A DNA stretch of 64,000 nucleotides from Sinomonas atrocyanea (GTDB taxonomy: Bacteria > Actinomycetota > Actinomycetes > Actinomycetales > Micrococcaceae): NCBI RefSeq assembly GCF_030812675.1, contig NZ_JAUSTE010000006.1, positions 1 to 64,000 of the forward strand, in the 5' to 3' direction. A model generated the notes under the pieces. That model searched no databases. It was given only the letters and a program-made list of their open reading frames with translations, and had not been told where the DNA came from. The translations under genes and the position numbers were made by a program. Below are positions 42,669 to 50,460 of this stretch, in pieces; the first letter of the stretch is position 1; each line of letters opens with the position of its first letter.

Positions 42669-42702
42669 CACCGCTCCCCGGCCCGCCCTGCCGCGCGACG
42701 GG

Positions 42703-42759
42703 GTCCGCGGCGCACCGGCTCGTCAGCGGCGTACAGGCTCGTCAGAGGCGTACGGGCTC
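42703..42759. repeat. three tandem 19-bp repeats at the end of the SGNH hydrolase gene
   Basis: GTCCGCGGCGCACCGGCTC, GTCAGCGGCGTACAGGCTC and GTCAGAGGCGTACGGGCTC follow one another. The third contains the stop codon and last codons (EPVRL-stop) of the minus-strand hydrolase, so the outer two look like duplicated gene ends. Confidence 0.6.
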
Positions 42760-43509
42760 GGGGTACTTCGGGCTCAGGCTGTCGCCCGAGGAGCGGCCCG
42801 TGATGCGCCGGACGACCCACGGCCAGGCGTACTCCCGCGTCCACGCGGCGTTGGCGCGGAACTGCTCGACGCGGCTCAGCTTCGGCAGCGGCACGGCGTC
42901 CGGCACCTCGGCGAGGCCCTCGTGCTCGAGCAGCTCGAGGACCCGGTTGGCCATCGTCGCGTGGCCGAGCGCGGACATGTGCATCCGGTCGACATCCCAC
43001 ATGCGCCAGTCCTGGAAATCGTGGAAGCGCCAGTAGTCCACGAGGGTTGCCCCGTGGCGGTCGGCGATCCAGCGGACCTGCTCGTTGTAGATCGCGGTGC
43101 GGCCGCGCATGGCCCCGAACACCTTGGACGAGCCCGCGTCGAAGCCCGTGAAGAGCAGCACGCGCGCGCCCCCATCCACGAGGCGGCCCACCGCGGCGTC
43201 GTAGCCCTCCATGAGCGCGTCGATGTCCACCTTGGGCCGGAGGATGTCGTTCGCCCCGGCGTAGAGCGTCACGAGCGTGGGGCGCAGCGCGAGGGCAGGG
43301 TCGATCTGCTCAGCGAGGATCTGGCGGATCTTGCGCCCGCGGATCGCGAGGTTCGCGTAGCCCAGGCCCGGGTCGGCGCGCTGGAGCTGCTCGGCCACCC
43401 GGTCGGCCCAGCCGCGCACCCCGTTGGGACGCGACGGGTCGGCGTCGCCGACCCCCTCGGTGAACGAGTCACCGAGGGCCACGAAGCGGGAGGTGAAGGA
43501 CTCGCTCAC
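42742..43509 (-). CDS. SGNH/GDSL-family hydrolase
   Basis: 255-residue esterase-like protein. Block I is FVALGDSFTEGVGD (nucleophile Ser), the Gly-Asn blocks are near LAIRG and YAGANDIL, and the Asp/His block is VDRMHMSALGH. No signal peptide. The GTG start overlaps the MarR stop (GTGA), so the two are coupled. It is a clear paralogue of the hydrolase at 55403, sharing the RPNGVRGWADRVAE stretch and the MHMS-A-GH end. Substrate unknown; acyl or acetyl esters of polysaccharide or lipid are typical. Confidence 0.9.
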   Translation of the reverse strand: MSESFTSRFVALGDSFTEGVGDADPSRPNGVRGWADRVAEQLQRADPGLGYANLAIRGRKIRQILAEQIDPALALRPTLVTLYAGANDILRPKVDIDALMEGYDAAVGRLVDGGARVLLFTGFDAGSSKVFGAMRGRTAIYNEQVRWIADRHGATLVDYWRFHDFQDWRMWDVDRMHMSALGHATMANRVLELLEHEGLAEVPDAVPLPKLSRVEQFRANAAWTREYAWPWVVRRITGRSSGDSLSPKYPEPVRL

Positions 43510-44033
43510 GGTGCCACCTCGCCGTCGTGCACCGGGCCGAGGAGACGCTCGCGGGACGGGTCCCGGAAGATCCAGTTCTCCTCCTGGAGCCGGCCGACGA
43601 TCTTCTCGCCGATGTCCGCCATCCGGGCCACGTCCTCCGCGCCGAGGGCGTCGAACACGAGGTTGCGCACACGCTCGACGTGCTCGGGGGCCAGGTCCAC
43701 GATGGTCTCCCAGCCGGCGTCCGTGAGGTGCGCGGTGGTGACGCGGGCGTCGTCCGGGGAGGGCCGGCGGTCGATCCACCCCCGCCCCTGGAGCTTCGTC
43801 ACCACGTGCGAGAGGCGCGAGAGCGAGGCCGAGGTGCGGGAGGCGAGCTCCTTCATCGGCAGCATGCGGCCCTCGGCCTCCGAGAGCATCGCGAGCACGT
43901 TGTAGTCGAACAGGGACAGCTTGTTCAGCTGCGTCAGGTGCGCATCGAGGGCTGCCGGCAGGAGCGTGGTCACGCTCAGCAGGGCAAGCCACGCCCGGCG
44001 CTCCTGGGCGTCAAGCCAGCGGGGTTCCGTCAC
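43506..44033 (-). CDS. MarR-family transcriptional regulator
   Basis: 175-residue dimeric winged-helix regulator. The DNA-binding part is LFDYNVLAMLSEAEGRMLPMKELASRTSASLSRLSHVV with wing RGWIDRRPSPDDARVT, flanked by dimerisation helices. Start GTG at 44033; an ORF extension upstream is not protein-like. Coupled to the SGNH hydrolase. Three TTGA-N4-TCAA palindromes in the window (21649, 39757, 45926) are of the kind MarR proteins bind, although none lies directly in front of this gene. Confidence 0.92.
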   Translation of the reverse strand: MTEPRWLDAQERRAWLALLSVTTLLPAALDAHLTQLNKLSLFDYNVLAMLSEAEGRMLPMKELASRTSASLSRLSHVVTKLQGRGWIDRRPSPDDARVTTAHLTDAGWETIVDLAPEHVERVRNLVFDALGAEDVARMADIGEKIVGRLQEENWIFRDPSRERLLGPVHDGEVAP

Positions 44034-44045
44034 GGGTACCAAGCA

Positions 44046-44057
44046 TAGGCTGTGGGG
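44046..44057 (+). promoter_or_regulatory. -10 hexamer of a probably leaderless gene
   Basis: TAGGCT (44046-44051) stands six bases before the ATG at 44058 and there is no ribosome binding site. This is the arrangement of leaderless actinobacterial transcripts. A -35 is not clear. Confidence 0.4.
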
Positions 44058-44342
44058 ATGCTCATCGTTTCGCTCACCTACACCGTGCCCCTCGACGTCG
44101 TCGAAGCCCACCTCGGGGCCCACCGGGCGTGGCTCCGCGACGCCGTGGACCGCGCGCTCGTGGTCGCCGCGGGGCGCAAGAATCCGCGCACCGGCGGGAT
44201 CCTCCTCTCCCTCGCGGACCGGGACGCGCTCGAGGCCGCGATCGCCGAGGACCCCTTCTCGGTGCACGGCGTGGCCGAGTTCGAGGTCATCGAGGCAGAC
44301 ATGACCGCCGCGGCCGCGGGGTTCGAGGCACTGCTCGCCTGA
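44058..44342 (+). CDS. YciI-family protein
   Basis: 94-residue ferredoxin-like-fold protein starting MLIVSLTYTVPLDVVEAHLGAHRAWL. Retains His and Asp near HRAWLRDAVD and an SVHGVAEFEVIEAD end typical of YciI domains (dimeric, often small-molecule dehydratase-like; function mostly unknown). The upstream GTG at 44052 is possible, but ATG 44058 matches the family N-terminus. Confidence 0.85.
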   Translation: MLIVSLTYTVPLDVVEAHLGAHRAWLRDAVDRALVVAAGRKNPRTGGILLSLADRDALEAAIAEDPFSVHGVAEFEVIEADMTAAAAGFEALLA

Positions 44343-44465
44343 CCCCGGGAGGACGAGCTCTGCCCCGGGCTGTTCCGTCCCGCGCGCCCGCGCCATAGCC
44401 TGTCCCCGTTGGGCTCCGGATGCCCCCGGGGCGCTCCCCGGTGTTATCCCAGCGGAGGACAGGCC

Positions 44466-45794
44466 ATGGCTGCAGGACTCGCAGGAATCGACCACATCGT
44501 GGTGCTCATGCTCGAGAACCGCTCGTTCGACCATCTCCTCGGGTACCTCTACCACGCCGAGGGGAACGTCTCGCCGGGCGGGGCGCCGTTCGAGGGCCTG
44601 ACGGGGACCGAGAGCTGCCCCGGGACCGATGGCCGGCCCGTCGGCGTCTACCCCATCACCCCGACCACCCCGGACGCGTACTTCATGCCTGGCGCCGACC
44701 CCGGCGAGGGCTTCGCCAAGGCCAACAACCAGCTCTTCGGGACCACGAAGCCCGCTCCCGGAGCCGTGCCCACGATGACCGGGTTCGTGGCCGACTACGC
44801 CCAGGCCATCAAGGACAACCAGGCCAAGAAGTGGTACGTGGTGCCGGGCACAGAGCCCGGCTGGATCATGGGCTGCTTCGCCCCGGAGACGCTCCCCGTC
44901 CTCAGCGGGCTCGCGCGCGGGTTCGCCGTGTGCGACCACTGGTTCAGCTCCGTGCCGACCGAGACCATGCCCAACCGGGCCTTCACCTGCGCCGGGACGA
45001 GCCAGGGCCACATGGACGATGTCACGAAGTCCTTCACCGTGCCGAGCATCTTCGGCCTCCTCGGCCAGCACGGGGTGCCGTGGAAGATCTACGGCTACAG
45101 CAAGCCGCCCCTCACCCGCCTCAACTTCCCGGACACGCAGAAGGCCCCGGCGGCGAACATCGGCAGGTTCGCAGACTTCCGCGCCGACGCCGCGGCCGGC
45201 ACCCTGCCCGGCTTCGCCTTCGTGGAGCCGGCCTGGAGCTCCACCGGCAACAGCCAGCACCCCAACTACAGCATGGCCGCCGGGGAGCAGCTCATCCTCG
45301 ACACCTACACCGCGCTCCGCACCGGCCCCACCTGGGCCAAGACCCTGCTGATGGTGACGTACGACGAGCACGGCGGGTGCTACGACCACGTTCCGCCGCC
45401 CGCGGGCGCGACTCCGCCGGACGGATCCCCGGGCGAGTTCGGGTTCGACTTCACGCGCTTCGGGCCCCGCGTTCCCACGGTGCTCGTGAGCCCGCTCATC
45501 CCCGCCGGCACCGTGTTCCGCGTGCCCGCGGGATCCACGCCGCTGGACCACACGAGCATCCTGGCCACCGTGGAACGCCGATTCGGGCTCCCGCCGCTCA
45601 CCCGCCGGGATGCGGCCGCGCCCGATGTCGGCGGGGCCCTCACGCTCGCGGCGGCCCGCACCGACGATCCCCTCGCCGGCGTGTCCGCGCCGCCGCCGCC
45701 CGCTGTCCCCGCTGCCCTGGCTGCCACGCCCTCGCACCTCGCGGATGTCCGGGACGAGCTCATGGCGCGGTTCGCCCCGGCGCAGACCCCCTAG
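44466..45794 (+). CDS. phosphoesterase/phospholipase C family protein
   Basis: 442-residue member of the bacterial phospholipase C/AcpA alkaline-phosphatase-like superfamily. IDHIVVLMLENRSFDHLLGY holds the metal-binding Glu-Asn and the start of the active site; SSVPTETMPNRAFTCAGTS carries the Thr/Asn cluster; TYDEHGGCYDHVPPP and the late GSTPLDHTSILATVERRFGL give further metal ligands. No signal peptide is visible, unusual for secreted relatives. ATG 44466 has GGAGG; 44409 has no ribosome site. Could act on phospholipids or phosphomonoesters. Confidence 0.9.
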   Translation: MAAGLAGIDHIVVLMLENRSFDHLLGYLYHAEGNVSPGGAPFEGLTGTESCPGTDGRPVGVYPITPTTPDAYFMPGADPGEGFAKANNQLFGTTKPAPGAVPTMTGFVADYAQAIKDNQAKKWYVVPGTEPGWIMGCFAPETLPVLSGLARGFAVCDHWFSSVPTETMPNRAFTCAGTSQGHMDDVTKSFTVPSIFGLLGQHGVPWKIYGYSKPPLTRLNFPDTQKAPAANIGRFADFRADAAAGTLPGFAFVEPAWSSTGNSQHPNYSMAAGEQLILDTYTALRTGPTWAKTLLMVTYDEHGGCYDHVPPPAGATPPDGSPGEFGFDFTRFGPRVPTVLVSPLIPAGTVFRVPAGSTPLDHTSILATVERRFGLPPLTRRDAAAPDVGGALTLAAARTDDPLAGVSAPPPPAVPAALAATPSHLADVRDELMARFAPAQTP

Positions 45795-45832
45795 ACCGCG
45801 GGCGTACCGTCCTGCTCACGCTGCAGCGTCCG

Positions 45833-45863
45833 CCTCGGCGCGTCGCCGCGCGACACGCCGAGG
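45833..45863 (+). terminator. terminator hairpin after the phosphoesterase
   Basis: CCTCGGCG-C-GTCG pairs with CGAC-A-CGCCGAGG (one internal mismatch), five-base loop, 39 bases after the stop. Confidence 0.65.
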
Positions 45864-45925
45864 GAACCCGGCATCCCGCTCCGGTGCGAGCAGAATCGCG
45901 CAGCCGGGGGAATGCCATGGGATGG

Positions 45926-45937
45926 TTGAATGTTCAA
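45926..45937. promoter_or_regulatory. MarR-type palindrome over the start region of the flavin monooxygenase
   Basis: TTGAATGTTCAA, a perfect TTGA-N4-TCAA inverted repeat ending six bases before the ATG at 45944. A bound repressor would block initiation directly. The upstream in-frame ATG (45917) would translate through the palindrome, so 45944 is preferred. Confidence 0.5.
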
Positions 45938-45943
45938 GTGACC

Positions 45944-46992
45944 ATGGACTTCGGCATCTTCACCTTCGGCGAGCTCACCCGGGGCCCCTCGGGCTCCGGG
46001 CGCTCAGCCGCCCAGCGCATCGACGAGACCCTCCGGCTGGCCCGGCTCGCGGACGAGGCCGGGCTGGACGTGATCGGCCTCGGCGAGCACCACCGCCACG
46101 ACTTCGCGTTCTCTGCCCCGGAGATCGTGCTCGCCGCGATCGCCCGTGAGACCCACCGCATCCGCCTCACCACGGCCGTCACGGTCCTCTCCACCGCGGA
46201 CCCGGCGCGCGTGTTCGAGCAGTTCGCCACCCTCGACATCGTCTCCGGCGGCCGCGCGGAGATCCTCGCCGGACGCGGCGTCTTCCCCGAATCCTTCCCG
46301 CTCTTCGGCTACGACCCCGCCGACTACGACGCCCTCTTCGAGGACAAGCTCGAACTCCTGCTGCAGATGCGCGAGCAGGCGGACGTCACGTGGCCCGCCC
46401 CGGGCGCCGGCACCCGGCGGCGCGCGCACCATGCCCTCCATGAGGCCGCCATCGCGCCGCGCCCGCTCCAGGAACGGCTGCCGATCTGGCGGGGCGTGGG
46501 CGGCACCCCTTCGAGCTTCGTCCGGGCCGGCCAGGCCGGAGTCCCGCTGTTCCTCGCGCTCCTGTCCGGGCACCAGCACTTCGTGCGGCTCGTCGAGCTC
46601 TACCGGACGGCGGGCCCCAGGCCGGGCACGCAGCGTCGTCCCTGAGGGTCGGGACGGGCAGCCACTTCTACGCCGCGCGCACCTCCCAGGAGGCCCGCGA
46701 CGCGTTCTACCCCCACTACGCCGCGTACATCGAGCAGAACATGCCGCGGCCCGCGGGCACGTTCCCGCGCGAGCACTTCGACGCGTGGGCCGGCCCCGGC
46801 GGCGGCCTCCTCGTGGGCAGCCCCGCCGAGGTCACGGAGCGCATCCTCGCCACGCACGAGGCCCTCGGCACGAGCCGGTTCATGGCCCAGGTGGGCCTGG
46901 GGACCCTCCCGTTCGCGGAGACCGCGGCGTCCGTGGAGCTGCTGGCCACGGAGATTGTGCCGGCGGTGAAGAAGGCCCTCGGCGAGCGCTGA
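45944..46992 (+). pseudogene. LLM-class flavin-dependent monooxygenase, frameshifted
   Basis: Luciferase-like FMN monooxygenase, about 350 residues if intact. The N-terminal part MDFGIFTFGELTRG through SGHQHFVRLVELYRTAG runs in one frame to a stop at 46645. The rest, from AGHAASSLRVGTGSHFYAA to EIVPAVKKALGER, continues in the -1 frame to 46992. The break maps to the CCCC run at 46615-46618: one missing C, or slippage there, restores TAGPQAGHAASSLRVG. Otherwise both halves are well conserved, so it is a recent lesion, a sequencing error or, less likely, programmed frameshifting. Confidence 0.8.
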
Positions 46993-46998
46993 GCCCGC

Positions 46999-47011
46999 TA
47001 GCGTAGACGGC
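46999..47011 (+). promoter_or_regulatory. -10 hexamer of a probably leaderless gluQRS
   Basis: TAGCGT (46999-47004) is seven bases before the gluQRS ATG, with no Shine-Dalgarno sequence between. Identical hexamer to the crotonase candidate promoter. Confidence 0.4.
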
Positions 47012-47911
47012 ATGACCTCCGGCGCCGGCCGCTTCGCCCCCAGCCCCTCCGGCGAGCTGCACCTCGGGAACCTCCGCACGGCGCTGCTCGCGTGGCTCTT
47101 CGCCCGGTCGGCAGGCCGGCGGTTCATCCTGCGCGTCGAGGACCTGGACCGGGCCCGGGCGGGAGCCGAGGAGGTCCAGCTGAGGGATCTCGCCGCCGTC
47201 GGCCTCGACTGGGACGGCGAGGTGGTCCGCCAGACCGAGCGGGGCAGGCTCTACGAGGACGCGATCGCGCGCCTGGCCGCGGCGGGCCTCACCTACGAGT
47301 GCTACTGCACCCGCCGCGAGATCCAGGAGGCTCCGAGCGCGCCGCATGCCCCGCAGGGCGCGTACCCCGGCTCCTGCCGCGACCTCACCGAGGCGCAGCG
47401 CGCACGGCGCCGCGCGGAGCGTCCCGCCGCGATCCGCCTCCGCGCCTCGGTCACCGACTGGGCCGTCACGGACGTGCTCCACGGCCGGTACTCGGGCGTG
47501 GTGGACGACTTCGTGCTGCGGCGCAACGACGGGGTCGTCGCGTACAACCTGGCCGTGGTCGTGGACGACGCGGCCCAGGGCGTCGACCAGGTGGTCCGCG
47601 GCGACGACCTGCTCCCCTCTGCCCCGCGGCAGGCCTACCTCGCCGGGCTCCTCGGGGTGCCCGTGCCCGAGTACGCCCATGTGCCGCTCGTGCTCAACCC
47701 CGCCGGCCGCCGGCTGGCCAAGCGCGACGGCGCGGTGACACTCGGCGCGCTGGCGGCGGCCGGCGTCGGGCCCGAGGAGGTGACGGGGCTTCTCCTGGGA
47801 TCCCTCGGGCTGCCCACGACGCTGACCGAGGCGCTCGCGGCCTTCGATCCGGACGCGCTCCCCCGCGACCCGTGGGTGCTCGACCCGCAGGACCTGACCC
47901 CCAGAAGGTGA
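47012..47911 (+). CDS. gluQRS: glutamyl-Q tRNA(Asp) synthetase
   Basis: 299-residue truncated glutamyl-tRNA synthetase lacking the anticodon domain. It activates glutamate and attaches it to queuosine at position 34 of tRNA(Asp). RFAPSPSGELHLGNLRTAL is the HIGH-like motif, CYCTRREI includes zinc-ligand cysteines, and RRLAKRDGAVTL is the KMSKS-like loop. Its last residues (PQDLTPRR) and stop are encoded inside the 14-bp repeat array at 47888-47984, suggesting that the original end has been overwritten. Confidence 0.93.
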   Translation: MTSGAGRFAPSPSGELHLGNLRTALLAWLFARSAGRRFILRVEDLDRARAGAEEVQLRDLAAVGLDWDGEVVRQTERGRLYEDAIARLAAAGLTYECYCTRREIQEAPSAPHAPQGAYPGSCRDLTEAQRARRRAERPAAIRLRASVTDWAVTDVLHGRYSGVVDDFVLRRNDGVVAYNLAVVVDDAAQGVDQVVRGDDLLPSAPRQAYLAGLLGVPVPEYAHVPLVLNPAGRRLAKRDGAVTLGALAAAGVGPEEVTGLLLGSLGLPTTLTEALAAFDPDALPRDPWVLDPQDLTPRR

Positions 47912-47984
47912 CTCCCAGGAGGTGACCCCCAGGAGGTGACTCCCAGACTGGGTCTGGGGGTCAGGTCCTGGGAGTCACCTCCTG
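47888..47984. repeat. 14-bp repeat array with nested inverted repeats
   Basis: Three direct units AGGTGACYCCCAGR (47906-47919, 47920-47933, 47934-47947), a degenerate unit before them and an inverted unit at 47967-47980. Two perfect inverted repeats result: 18 bp (47888-47905 with 47953-47970) and 17 bp (47930-47946 with 47968-47984). It lies between convergent gluQRS and the FAD monooxygenase, so it may act as a two-way terminator. Units contain AGGAGGTGA, the full complement of the 16S 3' end. Confidence 0.8.
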
Positions 47985-48010
47985 CGGGCGTGCGCCGGGG
48001 TCGCGCGGCG

Positions 48011-49162
48011 TCAGCCCTGCATCGTGAAGCGCGCGGCCGTGCGCTCAGCGAGCCAGGGCACGCGGTAGAGCGTGCGGAAGGCCGCGTTGCGGGCGGCCAT
48101 GACGCCCCCGGGCAGCGCGCGGCCGAGCGCCATGTTGACCCTCGCCTGCCGGGCCGCGAAGCGCGCGGCCCGGAGCCGCTCCGCCTCGGCCGCGGCCCAC
48201 AGCTCGGGCCACCCGTCACCGGAGGCGTCCCCGGGCGCCCGGATGTCCGCGGCGATGAGGGGCACGAGGGCCTCGGCGTCGAGCCAGCCGAGGTTCATCC
48301 CCTGCCCGCCGATCGGGCTCACCTCGTGCGCGGCGTCGCCGGCGAGCAGGACCCTGCCGGAGCGCAGCCGGGCCGCGAGTCGCTCGGTGACCGTGAACGC
48401 GCTGAGCATGCTGCACGTGGACGGGTCCGGCCGCACCCCGGTCCGCTCCCCCACGATCCGGGCGAGGTCGCGGGCCGACGGGTCCAGGGCCGGCTCGGGC
48501 ACGTGCGCGACCCAGCGCCGCACGCCCCTCGGGAGCGGGAACGACTCGACGATCCCCGCGGCCTCGAGGTGCAGCACCGCGGCCGCCCCGTCCCCGGTCG
48601 TGTCGGCGAAGTCGCCCATCAGGTACGCGTCGGGCAGCGCGCGGGTGCGCACGGGGACACCGAGGCCCGCACGCAGGGGCGAGCGGGCGCCGTCGGCCGC
48701 GACGACCCAGCGGCCCGACACACGCTGCCCGTCCTCGCAGCGCACGACGGCGCCGCCCGCCTCGCGCTCGGCCCGCACCGCCCGCACGCCGCGACGCAGG
48801 GCCCCGGGTGCGAGCTCGGCGAGCCGGTCCTCGAGCGCCTCCTCGGTGGCCCACTGGGGCACGGCGAGCACGGGCGGCCGGAAGGCGATCCGGGCCACCG
48901 CATGGGCGGTGCCGGAGTCGCGGGTGCGTGCGGCGCCCTCGTGGATGGGCACGCCGACGGCGGCGATCCGGTCCGCGACGCCGGCCCGCGCGAGGACCCG
49001 CAGCCCGGGCGGGTGGACGCCGATCGCCCGGGTGTGCCGGCCGCGCTCGGGCCTGGCTTCCAGGACCGCGACGTCGAGGCCGAGGTCGGCGAGCAGCACC
49101 GCGAAGCAGAGCCCCACGGGGCCCGCGCCCACCACGACCGCGTCGTGCCGCCCGGCGGCCAT
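48011..49162 (-). CDS. FAD-dependent aromatic monooxygenase
   Basis: 383-residue flavoprotein hydroxylase of the PHBH/UbiH group. AVVVGAGPVGLCFAVLLADLG is the FAD dinucleotide-binding motif, WVVAADGARSPLR the DG motif, and VLLAGDAAHEVSPIGGQGMNLG the GD motif that binds the FAD ribityl. It lies 44 bases downstream of a type III polyketide synthase on the same strand and probably hydroxylates the resorcinol, pyrone or quinone-type product. Confidence 0.92.
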   Translation of the reverse strand: MAAGRHDAVVVGAGPVGLCFAVLLADLGLDVAVLEARPERGRHTRAIGVHPPGLRVLARAGVADRIAAVGVPIHEGAARTRDSGTAHAVARIAFRPPVLAVPQWATEEALEDRLAELAPGALRRGVRAVRAEREAGGAVVRCEDGQRVSGRWVVAADGARSPLRAGLGVPVRTRALPDAYLMGDFADTTGDGAAAVLHLEAAGIVESFPLPRGVRRWVAHVPEPALDPSARDLARIVGERTGVRPDPSTCSMLSAFTVTERLAARLRSGRVLLAGDAAHEVSPIGGQGMNLGWLDAEALVPLIAADIRAPGDASGDGWPELWAAAEAERLRAARFAARQARVNMALGRALPGGVMAARNAAFRTLYRVPWLAERTAARFTMQG

Positions 49163-49206
49163 CCTCAGGCGCCCATGCTCGGCCCGCCGCCCTCAGGCGC
49201 CCCGGC

Positions 49207-50400
49207 TCACGGGAGTTTCCGGGTCATGAGGGCCGTCTCGACGGTCAGGCCGGGGCCGAAGGCCATGGCGCAGATCCGTTCTGCCCCGGGCGAGCCGGGG
49301 TCCGACCCCGGCGAGGCTGCAGCGCTCGGCGAGGACGCGGCGTCGTCCGTGTCCCCGTCCGGGAGGGCGAGGATCCGCTCGAGGACGAACATGATGGTGG
49401 CGCTGGACATGTTGCCGAATTCGCGCAGGGTCTCGTAGGCGGGCGCGCCCTGCTGCGGCGAGAGGCCGAGGCGGGCCACGACCTTGTCCACGATGCTGCG
49501 GCCGCCGGGGTGGATGGCCCAGTGCTCGATCTCGGCGTGGGGGCGGCCCACGAGCGAGGCGTCGCGGGCGAGAAGGGGTTCGAGGGCGCCGGTGATGTGG
49601 TCGTCGATGATGTGGGGAACGTAGGTGCCCAGGACCATCTCGAAGCCCTGGTCGCCGATGTTCCAGGCCATGTTCTCCTCGCCGACCGGGGTGAGCGTGG
49701 TCTCGAACGCGTCGAGGCTCACCGCAGGGCGGCTCAGGGGCAGGTCGCGGGCCGTGACCACCGCGGCGGCCGCGCCGTCCGCGAAGAGGGAGGCGCCGAG
49801 GATGGTGTCCGGGTCGTTGGAGCTGCGCACGTGCAGGGTGCACAGCTCGACGATCGCCACGAGGACCACGGCATTCGGGTCCGCGTCGCAGAACGCCTTG
49901 GCCATGCGCAGGGCGGGGAACGCGGCATAGCAGCCCATGAAGCCGAGGTGGAAGCGCTGCACGGACGGGCTCAGGCCGAGGTCGCGCACAATGCGGTAGT
50001 CCGGGCCGGGGTTGAAGAACCCGGTGCACGAGACGGTGACCACGTGGGTGACGTCCTCGGGCGCGATCCCGTCCGCGTTGTCGAGGGCCCGGCGCGCCGT
50101 GTCGGTGAACAGGGGCGTGGCCTCGCGGACGAACACGTCGTTGCGGGTCTTGGTGCTCGGGCTCAGGAGCCGGCCCGTAGAGGGGTCGAAGAAATCGGGA
50201 TCGTGGTCCGGCCGGTCCCATGAGAACTCCGCGAGGGCCGAGTAGCGGGTGTCGATCGCGGCGGCGTCGAAGCACGTCGTGACGAGGCGCTGGCCGAGGC
50301 GGGTGAGGCCCTCCTGCGCTGCGAACACGTCGCGGGCCTCGGCCTGCTTGAGCACGGTGGACGGGACAGCGGTCTCGAGGGACCTCACCAGGACGGTCAT
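49207..50400 (-). CDS. type III polyketide synthase (chalcone synthase-like)
   Basis: 397-residue ketosynthase homodimer. Triad: Cys157 in HLGFMGCYAAFPAL, His297 in WAIHPGGRSIVD, Asn330 in FGNMSSATI. It would extend an acyl-CoA starter with malonyl-CoA to a resorcinol or pyrone. ATG 50400 is chosen because the conserved protein starts MTVLVRSLETAVPS. Residues about 348-374 (GDTDDAASSPSA..., rich in Ser/Ala/Pro/Gly) are an extra block between LALPD and AERICAMAFGPG, coded by a repeat-like stretch with GCGGCGTCGTCCGT. Co-directional with the FAD monooxygenase. Confidence 0.93.
   Translation of the reverse strand: MTVLVRSLETAVPSTVLKQAEARDVFAAQEGLTRLGQRLVTTCFDAAAIDTRYSALAEFSWDRPDHDPDFFDPSTGRLLSPSTKTRNDVFVREATPLFTDTARRALDNADGIAPEDVTHVVTVSCTGFFNPGPDYRIVRDLGLSPSVQRFHLGFMGCYAAFPALRMAKAFCDADPNAVVLVAIVELCTLHVRSSNDPDTILGASLFADGAAAAVVTARDLPLSRPAVSLDAFETTLTPVGEENMAWNIGDQGFEMVLGTYVPHIIDDHITGALEPLLARDASLVGRPHAEIEHWAIHPGGRSIVDKVVARLGLSPQQGAPAYETLREFGNMSSATIMFVLERILALPDGDTDDAASSPSAAASPGSDPGSPGAERICAMAFGPGLTVETALMTRKLP
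49279..49359 (-). repeat. in-frame low-complexity insertion in the polyketide synthase
   Basis: About 27 codons between two conserved C-terminal segments. Contains GCGGCGTCGTCCGT (49337-49350), a degenerate copy of the recurrent core. Exact borders are an estimate from remembered family length. Confidence 0.45.
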
Positions 50401-50460
50401 GGGCCATTCTTCCCCCGAGGCGGGGGGCGAAAACAAGGGGTGGGCGAGCCTGCCCGCAGG

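Noticed and set aside
45944-46992. Programmed -1 frameshift in the luciferase-like gene
   Set aside because: The CCCC run is a weak slippery site without a clear heptamer or downstream pseudoknot, and the family does not use recoding. A simple indel is more likely.
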